A stretch of DNA of 64,000 bases, taken from NCBI RefSeq assembly GCF_007997285.1, contig NZ_VORX01000005.1, positions 124,001-188,000 on the forward strand. Reading direction: 5' to 3'. A model generated the notes under the pieces. The model made no database searches, was not told where the DNA came from, and saw only the letters and a list, made by a program, of their open reading frames with translations. The DNA is from Gelidibacter salicanalis. GTDB lineage: Bacteria; Bacteroidota; Bacteroidia; Flavobacteriales; Flavobacteriaceae. Both the position numbers and the translations under genes were made by a program. Below are positions 44,986 to 54,624 of this stretch, piece after piece; the stretch's first letter is position 1; every line of letters begins with the position of its first letter.

Positions 44986-47112
44986 ATGGCAAGAGATTTA
45001 TTACTTACAAGAAATATAGGAATTGCAGCACATATTGATGCTGGGAAAACAACAACTACAGAACGTATCTTATTTTATACTGGTGTAAACCATAAAATTG
45101 GTGAGACTCACGAAGGCGCATCAACTATGGACTGGATGGAGCAAGAAGCTGAAAGAGGTATTACTATTACTTCTGCAGCAACTACTTGTGATTGGACGTT
45201 TCCAAAAGAAAATGGTGAGCCTACTGAAGATGCACAATCTTACCATTTCAATATTATCGATACTCCAGGTCACGTTGACTTTACGGTAGAGGTAAACCGT
45301 TCATTACGTGTTTTAGATGGTTTAGTATTCTTGTTTAGTGCAGTTGATGGTGTTGAGCCACAATCTGAAACTAACTGGAGACTTGCTGATAATTATAAAG
45401 TTCCTAGAATTGGTTTTGTTAACAAAATGGACCGTCAAGGTGCTAACTTTTTAGAAGTTAACAAACAAGTTAAGGAAATGCTAGGTTCTAATGCGGTGCC
45501 AATTGTATTGCCAATCGGAGACGAGGCAGACTTTAAAGGTATTGTTGATTTAGTTAGAAATAGAGCCGTAGTTTGGCATGATGATAATTTTGGTGCTACT
45601 TATGATATTGTAGCAATACCAGAAGACATGAAAGACGAAGTTCGTGAATACAGAGCTGCATTAATTGAAGAGGTTGCTAGTTATGACGAAAATCTTCTAG
45701 AGAAATTCATGGAAGATGAAGAGTCAATTACAGAAGAAGAAGTGCACGCTGCACTTAGAGCTGCTGTAATGGATATGGCTATCATTCCTATGGTATGTGG
45801 TTCTTCATTTAAAAATAAAGGAGTTCAATTCTTATTGGATGCCGTTTGTCGCTACTTACCTTCTCCAATGGATAGAGAAAGTGTGATTGGGGTGAATCCT
45901 GATACTGATAAAGAAGAAAGACGTAAACCAAGTGTTCACGAACCATTTTCTGCTTTAGCATTTAAAATTGCTACGGATCCTTTTGTTGGTCGTTTAGCAT
46001 TTTTTAGAGCTTATTCTGGTCGTTTAGATGCAGGTTCTTATATCTTGAACAACCGTTCAGGTAAGAAGGAGCGTATTTCTCGTATTTACCAAATGCACGC
46101 TAACAAACAAATTGCTTTAGATTTTATTGAAGCAGGAGATATTGGAGCGGCAGTTGGATTTAAAGATATTAAGACTGGTGATACCATGTCTGATGAGAAA
46201 CATCCAATTGTTTTAGAATCAATGAACTTCCCTGATCCAGTAATTGGTATCGCGGTAGAACCTAAAACGAAAGCTGATGTTGACAAATTAGGTATGGCGC
46301 TTTCAAAATTAGCTGAAGAAGATCCTACTTTTACAGCACGTACAGATGAAAATTCAGGACAGACTATTATTTCTGGAATGGGTGAGCTTCACTTAGATAT
46401 TATCGTAGACCGTTTACGTCGCGAATTTAAAGTGGAAGTGAATCAAGGTGCACCACAAGTAGAATACAAAGAAGCAATTACTAGAGCGGCACAACACAGA
46501 GAAGTTTACAAAAAACAATCTGGTGGTCGTGGTAAATTTGCGGATATCCAATTTACATTGGAGCCAGCTGAAGAAGGTAAAACAGGTTTAGAGTTTGTTT
46601 CTGCTATTAAAGGTGGTAACGTTCCTAAAGAATTTATCCCTTCAATTGAAAAAGGATTCAAAATGGCTATGGTCAATGGTCCTTTGGCAGGTTACGAAGT
46701 AGATGCAATGAAAGTAACTTTAACGGATGGATCTTACCACGATGTGGATTCTGATCAATTATCGTTTGAGTTGGCTGCAAAAATTGGATTCAAAAATGCT
46801 GCGAAAGCTGCAAAAGCCGTTATCATGGAACCAATCATGAAGATTGAGGTGATTACACCTGAAGAAAACATGGGTGATATTGTTGGCGATTTGAACCGAA
46901 GAAGAGGTCAAATGACTGATATGGGTGATAGAGCTGGTGCAAAAACTGTAAAAGCAACTGTACCATTATCTGAAATGTTTGGATATGTAACCACATTAAG
47001 AACATTATCTTCAGGTCGTGCGACATCAACAATGGAATTTTCACATTATGCTGAAACGCCTTCAAACATATCTGAAGAAGTGATTAAAGCAGCAAAAGGC
47101 ATCGAAGCTTAA
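44986..47112 (+). CDS. fusA: Elongation factor G
   Basis: The 708-residue translocase has the GTPase motifs [28 protein letters not shown] and [10 protein letters not shown], and the later domains with TGEDVLTD-type regions and [12 protein letters not shown]. It drives tRNA-mRNA translocation using GTP and ribosome recycling with RRF. Position between rpsG and rpsJ is the classical str-operon order, with only 3 and 11 bases to its neighbours. Confidence 0.98.
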   Translation: MARDLLLTRNIGIAAHIDAGKTTTTERILFYTGVNHKIGETHEGASTMDWMEQEAERGITITSAATTCDWTFPKENGEPTEDAQSYHFNIIDTPGHVDFTVEVNRSLRVLDGLVFLFSAVDGVEPQSETNWRLADNYKVPRIGFVNKMDRQGANFLEVNKQVKEMLGSNAVPIVLPIGDEADFKGIVDLVRNRAVVWHDDNFGATYDIVAIPEDMKDEVREYRAALIEEVASYDENLLEKFMEDEESITEEEVHAALRAAVMDMAIIPMVCGSSFKNKGVQFLLDAVCRYLPSPMDRESVIGVNPDTDKEERRKPSVHEPFSALAFKIATDPFVGRLAFFRAYSGRLDAGSYILNNRSGKKERISRIYQMHANKQIALDFIEAGDIGAAVGFKDIKTGDTMSDEKHPIVLESMNFPDPVIGIAVEPKTKADVDKLGMALSKLAEEDPTFTARTDENSGQTIISGMGELHLDIIVDRLRREFKVEVNQGAPQVEYKEAITRAAQHREVYKKQSGGRGKFADIQFTLEPAEEGKTGLEFVSAIKGGNVPKEFIPSIEKGFKMAMVNGPLAGYEVDAMKVTLTDGSYHDVDSDQLSFELAAKIGFKNAAKAAKAVIMEPIMKIEVITPEENMGDIVGDLNRRRGQMTDMGDRAGAKTVKATVPLSEMFGYVTTLRTLSSGRATSTMEFSHYAETPSNISEEVIKAAKGIEA

Positions 47113-47123
47113 ATTTTAAGAAA

Positions 47124-47429
47124 ATGAGTCAAAAAATCAGAATAAAACTAAAATCTTACGATCACATGTTGGTGGACAAGTCTGCTGATAAGATTGTTAA
47201 AACGGTAAAAAGTACGGGTGCAGTTGTAACTGGTCCAATTCCTTTGCCAACAAATAAGAAAATCTTTACGGTTTTACGTTCTCCACACGTTAACAAGAAA
47301 GCTAGAGAGCAGTTCCAATTAAGTTCTTACAAAAGACTTTTGGACATCTATAGTTCTTCATCAAAAACAATTGATGCTCTAATGAAATTGGAGTTGCCAA
47401 GTGGTGTAGAAGTAGAAATCAAGGTATAG
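47124..47429 (+). CDS. rpsJ: 30S ribosomal protein S10
   Basis: The 101-residue S10 starts [21 protein letters not shown] and contains the loop [29 protein letters not shown], split at residues 34-62, which reaches the 16S rRNA. It belongs to the 30S head. It is the first gene of the S10 unit; a 339-base spacer with a palindrome ladder follows it, instead of the usual short gap before rplC. Confidence 0.98.
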   Translation: MSQKIRIKLKSYDHMLVDKSADKIVKTVKSTGAVVTGPIPLPTNKKIFTVLRSPHVNKKAREQFQLSSYKRLLDIYSSSSKTIDALMKLELPSGVEVEIKV

Positions 47430-47440
47430 ATCAAAAGATA

Positions 47441-47602
47441 TGTGGTAGAGACGCATAATCATGCGTCTCCACAAATGGCATTGATGCAAAATTTTGCGTC
47501 TCCACAAATGGCATTGATGCAAAATTTTGCGTCTCCACAAATCGCATAGACGCAAAATTTTACGTCTGTACAAACAATCAGAAACACATAATTATGTGTC
47601 TC
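47441..47602. repeat. Ladder of five palindromes with 33-bp period
   Basis: Palindromes lie at 47448-47469, 47483-47500, 47516-47533, 47549-47566 and 47581-47602, with centres 33, 33, 33 and 34 bases apart. Units 2-4 are GATGCAAAATTTTGCGTC or close; the first reads GAGACGCAT-AATC-ATGCGTCTC and the last GAAACACAT-AATT-ATGTGTCTC. Spacers of 13-15 bases are also alike (TCCACAAATGGCATT). It is too short and too symmetric for CRISPR. Confidence 0.9.
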
Positions 47603-47645
47603 AACATGTCCCGAGCTGCGTGCGAGGGAAAAACGGTAAAAATAC

Positions 47646-47676
47646 ATTCAGGGCTGAAGTATTTTCGGCCCTGAAT
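47646..47676 (+). terminator. Strong hairpin between rpsJ and rplC
   Basis: ATTCAGGGC (47646-47654) pairs perfectly with GCCCTGAAT (47668-47676), and inner TGAA/TTCG bases extend it. An A/T-rich stretch without a strict T-run follows, so it may attenuate transcription or mark an RNA processing site. Confidence 0.45.
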
Positions 47677-47768
47677 ATTTTAAAAAATATAGGTAACTCA
47701 CGGATTATCTATCTAAAAAACAAAGCGGACAACGTCGTGAAGTGTCCATAACAAACAAATTAATATTT

Positions 47769-48386
47769 ATGTCTGGGTTAATTGGAAAAAAAATCGGTAT
47801 GACCAGTATCTACGACGAGAACGGAAAAAATATTCCGTGTACCGTTATTGAAGCAGGTCCATGTATCGTTACCCAAGTCAGAACCGAAGAGGTTGACGGG
47901 TATAGTGCTCTTCAACTTGGTTTCGATGACAAGACAGAGAAAAGCGCCACTAAAGCTGAAGCAGGTCATGCTAAGAAAGCCGGTACTTCTGTTAAAAGAA
48001 AAGTCGTTGAATTCCAAGGGTTTGGAGAAGATTACAAATTGGGTGATGCTATTACAGTAGAACATTTCATTGAAGGTGAATTTGTTGATATTGCTGGTAC
48101 ATCTAAAGGAAAAGGATTCCAAGGGGTTGTAAAACGTCATGGTTTTGGTGGAGTTGGTCAAGCTACGCATGGTCAGCATAACCGTTTAAGAGCTCCTGGT
48201 TCTATTGGTGCGGCTTCATATCCTGCAAGAGTATTTAAAGGAATGAAGATGGCCGGAAGAATGGGTGGCGAAAGAGTTAATGTTGAAAATTTAAGAATTT
48301 ACAAAATAGTTCCTGAAAAGAACTTATTGGTGGTAAAAGGATGTGTTCCTGGTCATAAAAATTCTTATGTAATTATTCAGAAATAA
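47769..48386 (+). CDS. rplC: 50S ribosomal protein L3
   Basis: The 205-residue L3 starts at ATG 47769 ([19 protein letters not shown]); nine codons upstream another ATG is open but not conserved. It contains [19 protein letters not shown] and [16 protein letters not shown], the extension reaching the peptidyl-transferase centre. Its stop overlaps the rplD start by one base (TAATG), so translation is coupled. Confidence 0.98.
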   Translation: MSGLIGKKIGMTSIYDENGKNIPCTVIEAGPCIVTQVRTEEVDGYSALQLGFDDKTEKSATKAEAGHAKKAGTSVKRKVVEFQGFGEDYKLGDAITVEHFIEGEFVDIAGTSKGKGFQGVVKRHGFGGVGQATHGQHNRLRAPGSIGAASYPARVFKGMKMAGRMGGERVNVENLRIYKIVPEKNLLVVKGCVPGHKNSYVIIQK

Positions 48387-49015
48387 TGAAAGTAGCAGTT
48401 GTAGATATAAACGGAAAAAGCACAGGTAGAGAGGTTGAACTTTCTGCAGATGTGTTTGCTATTGAGCCTAATAATCATGCAGTATACTTAGACGTTAAGC
48501 AATATCTTGCTAACCAACGTCAAGGAACGCATAAGGCTAAAGAAAGAGCAGAAATCTCTGGAAGTACACGTAAGATCAAGAAACAAAAAGGTACCGGTAC
48601 AGCACGTGCAGGTTCTATCAAGTCTGGTGTATTTAAAGGTGGTGGACGTATGTTTGGTCCTAGACCAAGAAACTATAGCTTCAAATTGAACAAAGGTCTT
48701 AAGCGTTTAGCGCGTAAATCAGCCTTATCAATGAAAGCTAATGACGATGCGATTGTGGTTTTAGAAGATATCACTTTTGATTCTCCAAAGACCAAAAACT
48801 TCACTAACCTATTGAAAGCGTTGGGTGTTGAGAATAAAAAATCTTTGTTTGTGTTGGGTGCCTCAAATAATAATGTATATTTGTCGTCACGTAATTTAAA
48901 AGGCTCTGATGTTGTAATGAACTCAGAATTAAGCACTTACAAAATTTTAAATGCAAATAAACTAGTTCTTCTAGAGAGTGCTTTAGAAGGAATTGAAACG
49001 AATTTAAGTAAATAA
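48386..49015 (+). CDS. rplD: 50S ribosomal protein L4
   Basis: The 209-residue L4 has the loop [32 protein letters not shown] (residues 42-73 region) that lines the exit tunnel, and [15 protein letters not shown]. In E. coli it also controls S10-operon transcription; nothing in the sequence proves this here. It starts in the last base of rplC and is followed 6 bases later by rplW. Confidence 0.98.
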   Translation: MKVAVVDINGKSTGREVELSADVFAIEPNNHAVYLDVKQYLANQRQGTHKAKERAEISGSTRKIKKQKGTGTARAGSIKSGVFKGGGRMFGPRPRNYSFKLNKGLKRLARKSALSMKANDDAIVVLEDITFDSPKTKNFTNLLKALGVENKKSLFVLGASNNNVYLSSRNLKGSDVVMNSELSTYKILNANKLVLLESALEGIETNLSK

Positions 49016-49021
49016 GGAAAC

Positions 49022-49312
49022 ATGAGCATCTTAATTAAACCTATAATCACTGAAAAAGCGACAGCTAATAGCGAGTTAAATAACTGCTATAGCTTCCAAG
49101 TGAATACGAAGGCGAACAAGGTTGAAATAAAAAAAGCGGTGGAAGCTGCTTATGGCGTTTCCGTTGAAAAAGTTCGCACTATAAATGTCCGTCCAGATAG
49201 AAGAACCCGTCACACAAAGACAGGTATTCAGAATGGTAAAACAAATGCTGTTAAAAAAGCAATTGTACAACTGGCGGAAGGTGAATCAATTGATTTATAC
49301 ACTAACATGTAA
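49022..49312 (+). CDS. rplW: 50S ribosomal protein L23
   Basis: The 96-residue L23 starts MSILIKPIITEKATANSE and has NKVEIKKAVEAAYGV, the core that sits at the tunnel exit and docks SRP and trigger factor. The sequence AAGGAAAC before the ATG is a weak Shine-Dalgarno-like site. Confidence 0.97.
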   Translation: MSILIKPIITEKATANSELNNCYSFQVNTKANKVEIKKAVEAAYGVSVEKVRTINVRPDRRTRHTKTGIQNGKTNAVKKAIVQLAEGESIDLYTNM

Positions 49313-49322
49313 TTAAAGACAA

Positions 49323-50150
49323 ATGTCAGTAAGAAAATTAAAACCGATCACAGCAGGTCAGCGATTTAGAGTAGTTAATGGATTTGACGCCATTACTACT
49401 GATAAGCCGGAAAAGAGTTTACTCGTTCCGAACAAAAGATCTGGTGGTAGAAACAGTCAAGGAAAAATGACCATGCGCTATATTGGTGGTGGTCATAAAA
49501 GAAAGTATCGTGTAATCGATTTCAAACGTAACAAAACTGGAATTCCAGCTGAAGTTGCAACAATCGAGTACGATCCAAACAGAACAGCATTTATCGCTTT
49601 ATTGAACTATCAAGATGGTGAAAAACGCTACATGATTGCTCAAAATGGTTTACAAGTTGGGCAAACAGTAGTTTCAGGTGCTGAAGGGATTGCTCCAGAA
49701 ATTGGAAATGCAATGCTTTTAAAACACGTTCCATTAGGAACTATTATTTCTTGTATTGAGTTGCGTCCTGGACAAGGAGCAATTATGGCAAGAAGTGCTG
49801 GTTCATTCGCACAGTTAATGGCGAGAGATGGAAAATTTGCATCTATTAAATTACCTTCTGGTGAAACACGTTTGGTACTTGTAGAGTGTATGGCAACAAT
49901 TGGAGCGGTATCTAACTCTGATCATCAATTGACCGTATCTGGTAAAGCAGGTAGATCAAGATGGTTAGGTAGACGTCCACGTACAAGACCAGTAGTTATG
50001 AACCCTGTCGATCACCCAATGGGTGGTGGTGAAGGTAAGTCTTCAGGTGGTCATCCACGTTCTAGAAATGGTATACCTGCTAAAGGTTATAGAACCCGTT
50101 CTAAAACAAAAGCGAGTAATAAATATATTGTAGAACGTAGAAAGAAATAA
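49323..50150 (+). CDS. rplB: 50S ribosomal protein L2
   Basis: The 275-residue L2 begins [20 protein letters not shown] and carries the catalytic-centre-near segment [19 protein letters not shown] with the conserved His. It joins the two subunits and is needed for peptidyl transfer. Ten bases from both neighbours. Confidence 0.98.
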   Translation: MSVRKLKPITAGQRFRVVNGFDAITTDKPEKSLLVPNKRSGGRNSQGKMTMRYIGGGHKRKYRVIDFKRNKTGIPAEVATIEYDPNRTAFIALLNYQDGEKRYMIAQNGLQVGQTVVSGAEGIAPEIGNAMLLKHVPLGTIISCIELRPGQGAIMARSAGSFAQLMARDGKFASIKLPSGETRLVLVECMATIGAVSNSDHQLTVSGKAGRSRWLGRRPRTRPVVMNPVDHPMGGGEGKSSGGHPRSRNGIPAKGYRTRSKTKASNKYIVERRKK

Positions 50151-50160
50151 TTGAGATAAT

Positions 50161-50439
50161 ATGGCACGTTCATTAAAAAAAGGACCTTACATCCATTATA
50201 AATTGAGTAAAAAAGTTGAAGACAATGTAGCTTCAAACAAAAAGACGGTTATCAAAACGTGGTCAAGAGCCTCTATGATTTCACCTGATTTTGTTGGACA
50301 AACAATTGCTGTTCACAATGGTCGTCAATTTGTACCAGTTTTTGTAACTGAGAACATGGTAGGTCACAAATTAGGAGAATTTTCACCAACACGATCTTTT
50401 AGAGGTCACGCTGGTGCTAAAAATAAAGGTAAAAAATAA
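50161..50439 (+). CDS. rpsS: 30S ribosomal protein S19
   Basis: The 92-residue S19 begins [18 protein letters not shown] and contains [23 protein letters not shown] and the final [14 protein letters not shown]. It forms a complex with S13 in the 30S head. It lies 8 bases before rplV. Confidence 0.98.
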   Translation: MARSLKKGPYIHYKLSKKVEDNVASNKKTVIKTWSRASMISPDFVGQTIAVHNGRQFVPVFVTENMVGHKLGEFSPTRSFRGHAGAKNKGKK

Positions 50440-50447
50440 GTAGAGCT

Positions 50448-50855
50448 ATGGGAAGTCGTAAAAAACAAATGGCAGACGCTATTAAGGAAGAAAAAAAGCA
50501 CATCGCTTTTGCTAAGCTTAATAACTGTCCTACATCACCGAGAAAAATGCGCTTAGTTGCGGATTTGGTAAGAGGACAAAAAGCTGAAATGGCTCTAAAT
50601 ATCTTAAGATTTAGCCCAAAAGAAGCATCTCGTCGTTTAGAGAAGTTGGTGCTTTCAGCAATTGCCAATTGGCAAGCAAAAAATGAAGATGCAAGCATTG
50701 AAGATGCTGACTTGTTCGTTAAAGAGATCAGAGTAGACGGTGGCGCAATGTTGAAGAGACTACGCCCTGCACCTCAAGGTCGTGCACACAGAATTAGAAA
50801 ACGTTCTAACCACGTTACCGTGGTTATTGGAGCAAACAATAACACACAAGCTTAA
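50448..50855 (+). CDS. rplV: 50S ribosomal protein L22
   Basis: The 135-residue L22 has [17 protein letters not shown] and, at the end, the tunnel loop [33 protein letters not shown], split at residues 93-125. The N-terminal extension ([18 protein letters not shown]) is somewhat longer than in E. coli, as usual in the group. Confidence 0.98.
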   Translation: MGSRKKQMADAIKEEKKHIAFAKLNNCPTSPRKMRLVADLVRGQKAEMALNILRFSPKEASRRLEKLVLSAIANWQAKNEDASIEDADLFVKEIRVDGGAMLKRLRPAPQGRAHRIRKRSNHVTVVIGANNNTQA

Positions 50856-50863
50856 ATAGAGAT

Positions 50864-51598
50864 ATGGGACAAAAGACAAATCCAATCGGAAATCGTTTAG
50901 GAATTATCAGAGGATGGGAATCTAACTGGTACGGTGGCAATGATTATGGAGATAAACTTGCTGAAGACGATAAGATTAGAAAATATGTTCACGCTCGTTT
51001 ATCTAAAGCAAGTGTGTCAAGAGTAATTATTGAGCGTACGCTTAAACTTGTAACCGTTACTATCACAACTGCAAGACCTGGTATCATTATCGGTAAAGGT
51101 GGTCAAGAGGTAGACAAGTTAAAAGAAGAGCTTAAGAAAATTACAGATAAGGAAGTTCAATTGAACATCTTCGAGATTAAGAGACCAGAATTGGATGCAT
51201 TTTTAGTTGCATCTAGCGTTGCTCGTCAAATCGAGAATCGTATTTCTTACAGACGTGCCATCAAAATGGCAATTGCTGCAACAATGCGTATGAATGCTGA
51301 AGGGATCAAGATTCAAATTAGTGGTCGTTTAAACGGAGCTGAAATGGCACGTTCTGAACACTACAAAGAAGGAAGAATTCCATTATCAACGTTTAGAGCC
51401 GATATTGACTATGCTTTAGTTGAGGCACATACTACTTATGGTAGACTGGGTGTTAAAGTGTGGATTATGAAAGGTGAAGTTTATGGTAAAAGAGATCTTT
51501 CCCCGCTTGTTGGTTTATCCAAAAAGCAAGGTGGCAAAGGAGGGTCTGAAGCACCAAGACGTGGTGGGAACGCTAATAAGTCCCGTCGTAGAAAGTAA
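50864..51598 (+). CDS. rpsC: 30S ribosomal protein S3
   Basis: The 244-residue S3 begins [20 protein letters not shown] and has the KH motif [20 protein letters not shown] at the mRNA entry. The end is a basic tail rich in Gly and Arg ([19 protein letters not shown]). With rplV it forms a pair 8 bases apart. Confidence 0.98.
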   Translation: MGQKTNPIGNRLGIIRGWESNWYGGNDYGDKLAEDDKIRKYVHARLSKASVSRVIIERTLKLVTVTITTARPGIIIGKGGQEVDKLKEELKKITDKEVQLNIFEIKRPELDAFLVASSVARQIENRISYRRAIKMAIAATMRMNAEGIKIQISGRLNGAEMARSEHYKEGRIPLSTFRADIDYALVEAHTTYGRLGVKVWIMKGEVYGKRDLSPLVGLSKKQGGKGGSEAPRRGGNANKSRRRK

Positions 51599-51617
51599 TT
51601 TTTAAAGTTAAAGAAAA

Positions 51618-52043
51618 ATGTTACAACCTAGAAAGACAAAATTCCGTAAGCAGCAAAAAGGCCGCATGAAAGGAAATGCTGGTAGAGGTACAGAACTTTC
51701 CAACGGAATGTTTGGTATTAAATCAGTACACGAAACGGGAATGTTTTTAACATCTCGTCAAATAGAGGCAGCTCGTATTGCAGCTACACGTTTTATGAAA
51801 AGAGAAGGGCAACTTTGGATCAAAATATTTCCGGACAAGCCTATTACCAAAAAGCCTCTTGAAGTACGTATGGGTAAAGGTAAAGGTGCTGTAGAATATT
51901 GGGTAGCTGTAGTGAAACCAGGTAGAATTATGTTTGAAGTAGGTGGCGTGCCATTAGACGTTGCTAAAGAAGCATTACGTTTGGCAGCACAAAAATTACC
52001 TGTAAAAACAAAATTCTTAATCGCTAGAGATTACGAAGCTTAA
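51618..52043 (+). CDS. rplP: 50S ribosomal protein L16
   Basis: The 141-residue L16 starts [19 protein letters not shown] and has [29 protein letters not shown]. It organises the A-site of the 50S subunit. The conserved Arg in [11 protein letters not shown] is the site hydroxylated by YcfD in E. coli; no such enzyme is seen here. Confidence 0.98.
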   Translation: MLQPRKTKFRKQQKGRMKGNAGRGTELSNGMFGIKSVHETGMFLTSRQIEAARIAATRFMKREGQLWIKIFPDKPITKKPLEVRMGKGKGAVEYWVAVVKPGRIMFEVGGVPLDVAKEALRLAAQKLPVKTKFLIARDYEA

Positions 52044-52056
52044 TACATAAGATATT

Positions 52057-52248
52057 ATGAAGCAATCAGAAATTAAACAGCTTTCTACAGCTGAATTACA
52101 AGATAAGTTAGGTGAAACTAAAAAGAGTTATGCTGACCTGAATATGGCACATGCTATCTCGCCTTTAGAAAATCCGATTCAATTACGCAACGTGAGACGT
52201 TCTGTAGCAAGAATTGCAACCGAATTAACTAAAAGAGAAGTACAATAA
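52057..52248 (+). CDS. rpmC: 50S ribosomal protein L29
   Basis: The 63-residue L29 has the two-helix form MKQSEIKQLSTAELQDKL and NPIQLRNVRRSVARIATEL. It sits next to L23 at the tunnel exit. It lies between rplP and rpsQ, the usual order. Confidence 0.97.
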   Translation: MKQSEIKQLSTAELQDKLGETKKSYADLNMAHAISPLENPIQLRNVRRSVARIATELTKREVQ

Positions 52249-52266
52249 TTTGTATTCCGCTGAAAG

Positions 52267-52524
52267 ATGGAAAAAAGAAATTTAAGAAAAGAACGTATAG
52301 GGATTGTTACCAGTAACAAAATGATGAAATCAATTGTGGTTTCTGAAGTTAAGAAAGTAAAACACCCTATGTATGGTAAATTCGTGTTGAAAACGAAAAA
52401 ATACGTTGCACACGATGAGACAAATGACTGTAACATTGGAGATACAGTAAAGATCATGGAAACACGACCTTTAAGTAAATCTAAAAGTTGGAGATTAGTA
52501 GAAATAATTGAAAGAGCGAAGTAA
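52267..52524 (+). CDS. rpsQ: 30S ribosomal protein S17
   Basis: The 85-residue S17 begins [19 protein letters not shown] and has the OB-fold core [28 protein letters not shown], split at residues 43-70. It binds helix 11 of 16S rRNA. Two bases from rplN. Confidence 0.97.
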   Translation: MEKRNLRKERIGIVTSNKMMKSIVVSEVKKVKHPMYGKFVLKTKKYVAHDETNDCNIGDTVKIMETRPLSKSKSWRLVEIIERAK

Positions 52525-52526
52525 TT

Positions 52527-52895
52527 ATGTTACAACAAGAATCAAGATTAAAAGTAGCTGATAACACTGGAGCGAAGGAAGTTTTGACTATCCGCGTTTT
52601 AGGTGGTACTAAAAGAAGATATGCTTCTGTAGGCGACAAGATAGTTGTTTCTGTAAAAGATGCAACACCTAATGGTAACATCAAGAAAGGTGCTGTTTCT
52701 ACAGCCGTTGTTGTACGTACCAAAAAGGAGGTAAGACGTCCTGACGGATCTTATATCAGATTTGATGACAATGCTTGTGTACTTTTAAATCCGCAAGGAG
52801 AAATGAGAGGCACACGTGTTTTTGGACCTGTTGCAAGAGAACTTCGTGACAAGCAATTCATGAAAATTGTATCATTAGCACCTGAAGTGCTTTAA
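52527..52895 (+). CDS. rplN: 50S ribosomal protein L14
   Basis: The 122-residue L14 begins [20 protein letters not shown] and ends [19 protein letters not shown], both fully conserved. It takes part in an intersubunit bridge. Its stop codon TAA shares a base with an ATG at 52895, but the L24 start is probably 12 bases later. Confidence 0.98.
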   Translation: MLQQESRLKVADNTGAKEVLTIRVLGGTKRRYASVGDKIVVSVKDATPNGNIKKGAVSTAVVVRTKKEVRRPDGSYIRFDDNACVLLNPQGEMRGTRVFGPVARELRDKQFMKIVSLAPEVL

Positions 52896-52906
52896 TGACT
52901 AATAAG

Positions 52907-53218
52907 ATGACAAAGTTTAAAATAAAATCGGGAGATACAGTACAAGTAATAGCTGGAGACCATAAAGGTACAGAAGGTAAAGTTGTAAAGATCTTAAAAG
53001 ATAAGAACAAAGCGATCGTTGAAGGCGTGAACATGGTTAAGAAACATACTAAACCAAGTGCACAAAGCCCACAAGGTGGCATTGTAGAGAAAGAAGCGCC
53101 TATTCATATTTCCAATTTATCACTTTTAAGTGGTAAAGGTGAAACCACCCGTGTTGGTTATAGAATGGAAGGCGATAAAAAAGTGAGATTTTCTAAAAAA
53201 TCAAATGAAGTAATTTAG
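52907..53218 (+). CDS. rplX: 50S ribosomal protein L24
   Basis: The 103-residue L24 begins [20 protein letters not shown] and has the KOW motif ([10 protein letters not shown]). It starts 50S assembly. I chose ATG 52907, because family members begin MxKxKIKxGD; the ATG at 52895, overlapping the rplN stop, would add MTNK and cannot be excluded. Confidence 0.95.
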   Translation: MTKFKIKSGDTVQVIAGDHKGTEGKVVKILKDKNKAIVEGVNMVKKHTKPSAQSPQGGIVEKEAPIHISNLSLLSGKGETTRVGYRMEGDKKVRFSKKSNEVI

Positions 53219-53220
53219 TT

Positions 53221-53772
53221 ATGGCTTATATTCCAAGATTAAAACAAGAGTACAAGGACAAAGTAGTTTCTGCTCTTACAGAAGAATTCGGATATAAAAA
53301 CGTAATGCAAGTTCCTAAACTTCAAAAGATAGTAATATCTAAAGGAGTTGGTGCTGCAGTTGCCGATAAAAAATTAGTAGACCACGCTGTGGATGAATTG
53401 ACCAAAATTTCTGGTCAAAAAGCTGTAGCAACATTGTCTAAGAAAGATATCGCAACGTTCAAATTACGTAAAGGTATGCCAATTGGTGCAAGAGTAACAT
53501 TACGCGGTGAGCAAATGTATGAGTTCTTAGACCGTTTGGTAACTTCAGCGTTACCTCGTGTAAGAGACTTTAACGGTATTAAAGCTACTGGCTTTGACGG
53601 AAGAGGAAACTACAACTTAGGTATTGTTGAGCAAATTATCTTTCCAGAAATAGATATTGATAAAGTTAACAATATTTCAGGAATGGATATTACCTTTGTC
53701 ACGACGGCTCCTACAGATAAAGAAGCAAAATCGCTATTAACAGAATTGGGTTTACCTTTTCAAAAGAACTAA
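53221..53772 (+). CDS. rplE: 50S ribosomal protein L5
   Basis: The 183-residue L5 has [30 protein letters not shown] and [20 protein letters not shown], the P-site tRNA-contact loop. It binds 5S rRNA with L18. Two bases after rplX and three before rpsN. Confidence 0.98.
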   Translation: MAYIPRLKQEYKDKVVSALTEEFGYKNVMQVPKLQKIVISKGVGAAVADKKLVDHAVDELTKISGQKAVATLSKKDIATFKLRKGMPIGARVTLRGEQMYEFLDRLVTSALPRVRDFNGIKATGFDGRGNYNLGIVEQIIFPEIDIDKVNNISGMDITFVTTAPTDKEAKSLLTELGLPFQKN

Positions 53773-53775
53773 GAT

Positions 53776-54045
53776 ATGGCTAAAGAATCAATGAAAGCCC
53801 GTGAGGTGAAGAGACAAAAAATGGTAGATAAGTATGCTGACAAACGCAAAGCTTTAAAAGAAGCTGGCGATTACGAAGCACTACAAAAATTACCAAGAAA
53901 TGCTTCACCAGTACGTTTGCACAACCGTTGTAAATTGACCGGAAGACCAAGAGGATACGTGCGTATCTTTGGAATCTCTCGTGTAATGTTGCGCGAAATG
54001 GCAAACCAAGGTTTGATCCCAGGAGTTAGAAAAGCATCCTGGTAG
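53776..54045 (+). CDS. rpsN: 30S ribosomal protein S14 (zinc-free form)
   Basis: The 89-residue S14 reads [20 protein letters not shown] at its start and [20 protein letters not shown], with one Cys only, so this is the long form without a zinc ribbon. It is part of the 30S head. Its TAG stop forms the beginning of a hairpin element (54042-54067). Confidence 0.97.
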   Translation: MAKESMKAREVKRQKMVDKYADKRKALKEAGDYEALQKLPRNASPVRLHNRCKLTGRPRGYVRIFGISRVMLREMANQGLIPGVRKASW

Positions 54046-54114
54046 AAACGCAATACCTTGTGTTTCTGATATAACGCGATTGATCGCGTTGTAAAGATGC
54101 GACATTTCGCATCT
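54042..54114. repeat. Three successive palindromes in rpsN-rpsH spacer
   Basis: Hairpin 1 is AGAAACGCAA/TTGTGTTTCT (54044-54053, 54058-54067) and its GTAG beginning contains the rpsN stop codon. Hairpin 2 is AACGCGAT-TG-ATCGCGTT (54073-54090), perfect. Hairpin 3 is AGATGCGA/TCGCATCT (54095-54114), perfect. Their centres are 26 and 23 bases apart. They share the GACGC-like core of the ladder behind rpsJ. Confidence 0.8.
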
Positions 54115-54213
54115 ATGTAGATGTTTAAGATTTTATGTTTGCATCTCAATTAAAAGTATGAACTGGATGTAGGTTTGGGGAGAACCAAAAACCACGTCCG
54201 CAATTTAATATAA

Positions 54214-54612
54214 ATGAATACAGATCCAATCGCAGATTATCTAACACGCGTTAGAAATGCAGTAATGGCCAACCATAGAGTTGTCGAGATTCCTGCATCA
54301 AATCTGAAAAAAGAAATCACTAAAATATTATTCGACCAAGGATATATTTTAAGTTACAAGTTTGATGACTCTTCAGTACAAGGCACTATCAAGATAGCGC
54401 TTAAATACAACAAAGAGACTAAAGAGCCTGTCATCAGAAAAATTCAAAGATTAAGTAAACCAGGTTTACGTAAATATGCAAGCTCTAGCGAGATGCCAAG
54501 AATCCTTAACGGACTTGGAATTGCAATCGTATCAACTTCTCACGGAGTAATGACAGGAAAGCAAGCGCATAAAGAGAATGTTGGTGGTGAATTATTGTGC
54601 TACGTTTACTAA
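54214..54612 (+). CDS. rpsH: 30S ribosomal protein S8
   Basis: The 132-residue S8 starts MNTDPIADYLTRVRNAVMA and ends LGIAIVSTSHGVMTGKQAHKE then GGELLCYVY. It binds the central domain of 16S rRNA and in E. coli also represses the spc operon. It is separated from rpsN by an unusual 168-base spacer with three palindromes. Confidence 0.98.
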   Translation: MNTDPIADYLTRVRNAVMANHRVVEIPASNLKKEITKILFDQGYILSYKFDDSSVQGTIKIALKYNKETKEPVIRKIQRLSKPGLRKYASSSEMPRILNGLGIAIVSTSHGVMTGKQAHKENVGGELLCYVY

Positions 54613-54614
54613 AA

Positions 54615-54620
54615 AAGGAG
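54615..54620 (+). promoter_or_regulatory. Shine-Dalgarno-like site before rplF
   Basis: AAGGAG ends 4 bases before the rplF ATG. Most genes of this cluster have only A-rich leaders, so this site stands out, although the spacing is short. Confidence 0.45.
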
Positions 54621-54624
54621 AGAT

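Noticed and set aside
47441-47602. CRISPR array
   Set aside because: Repeats are palindromes of 18-22 bases with near-identical spacers of 13-15 bases. CRISPR spacers are longer and unique, and no cas gene is near.
47742-47768. Upstream ATG of rplC
   Set aside because: It adds nine residues not found in L3 proteins; [12 protein letters not shown] at 47769 is the standard start.
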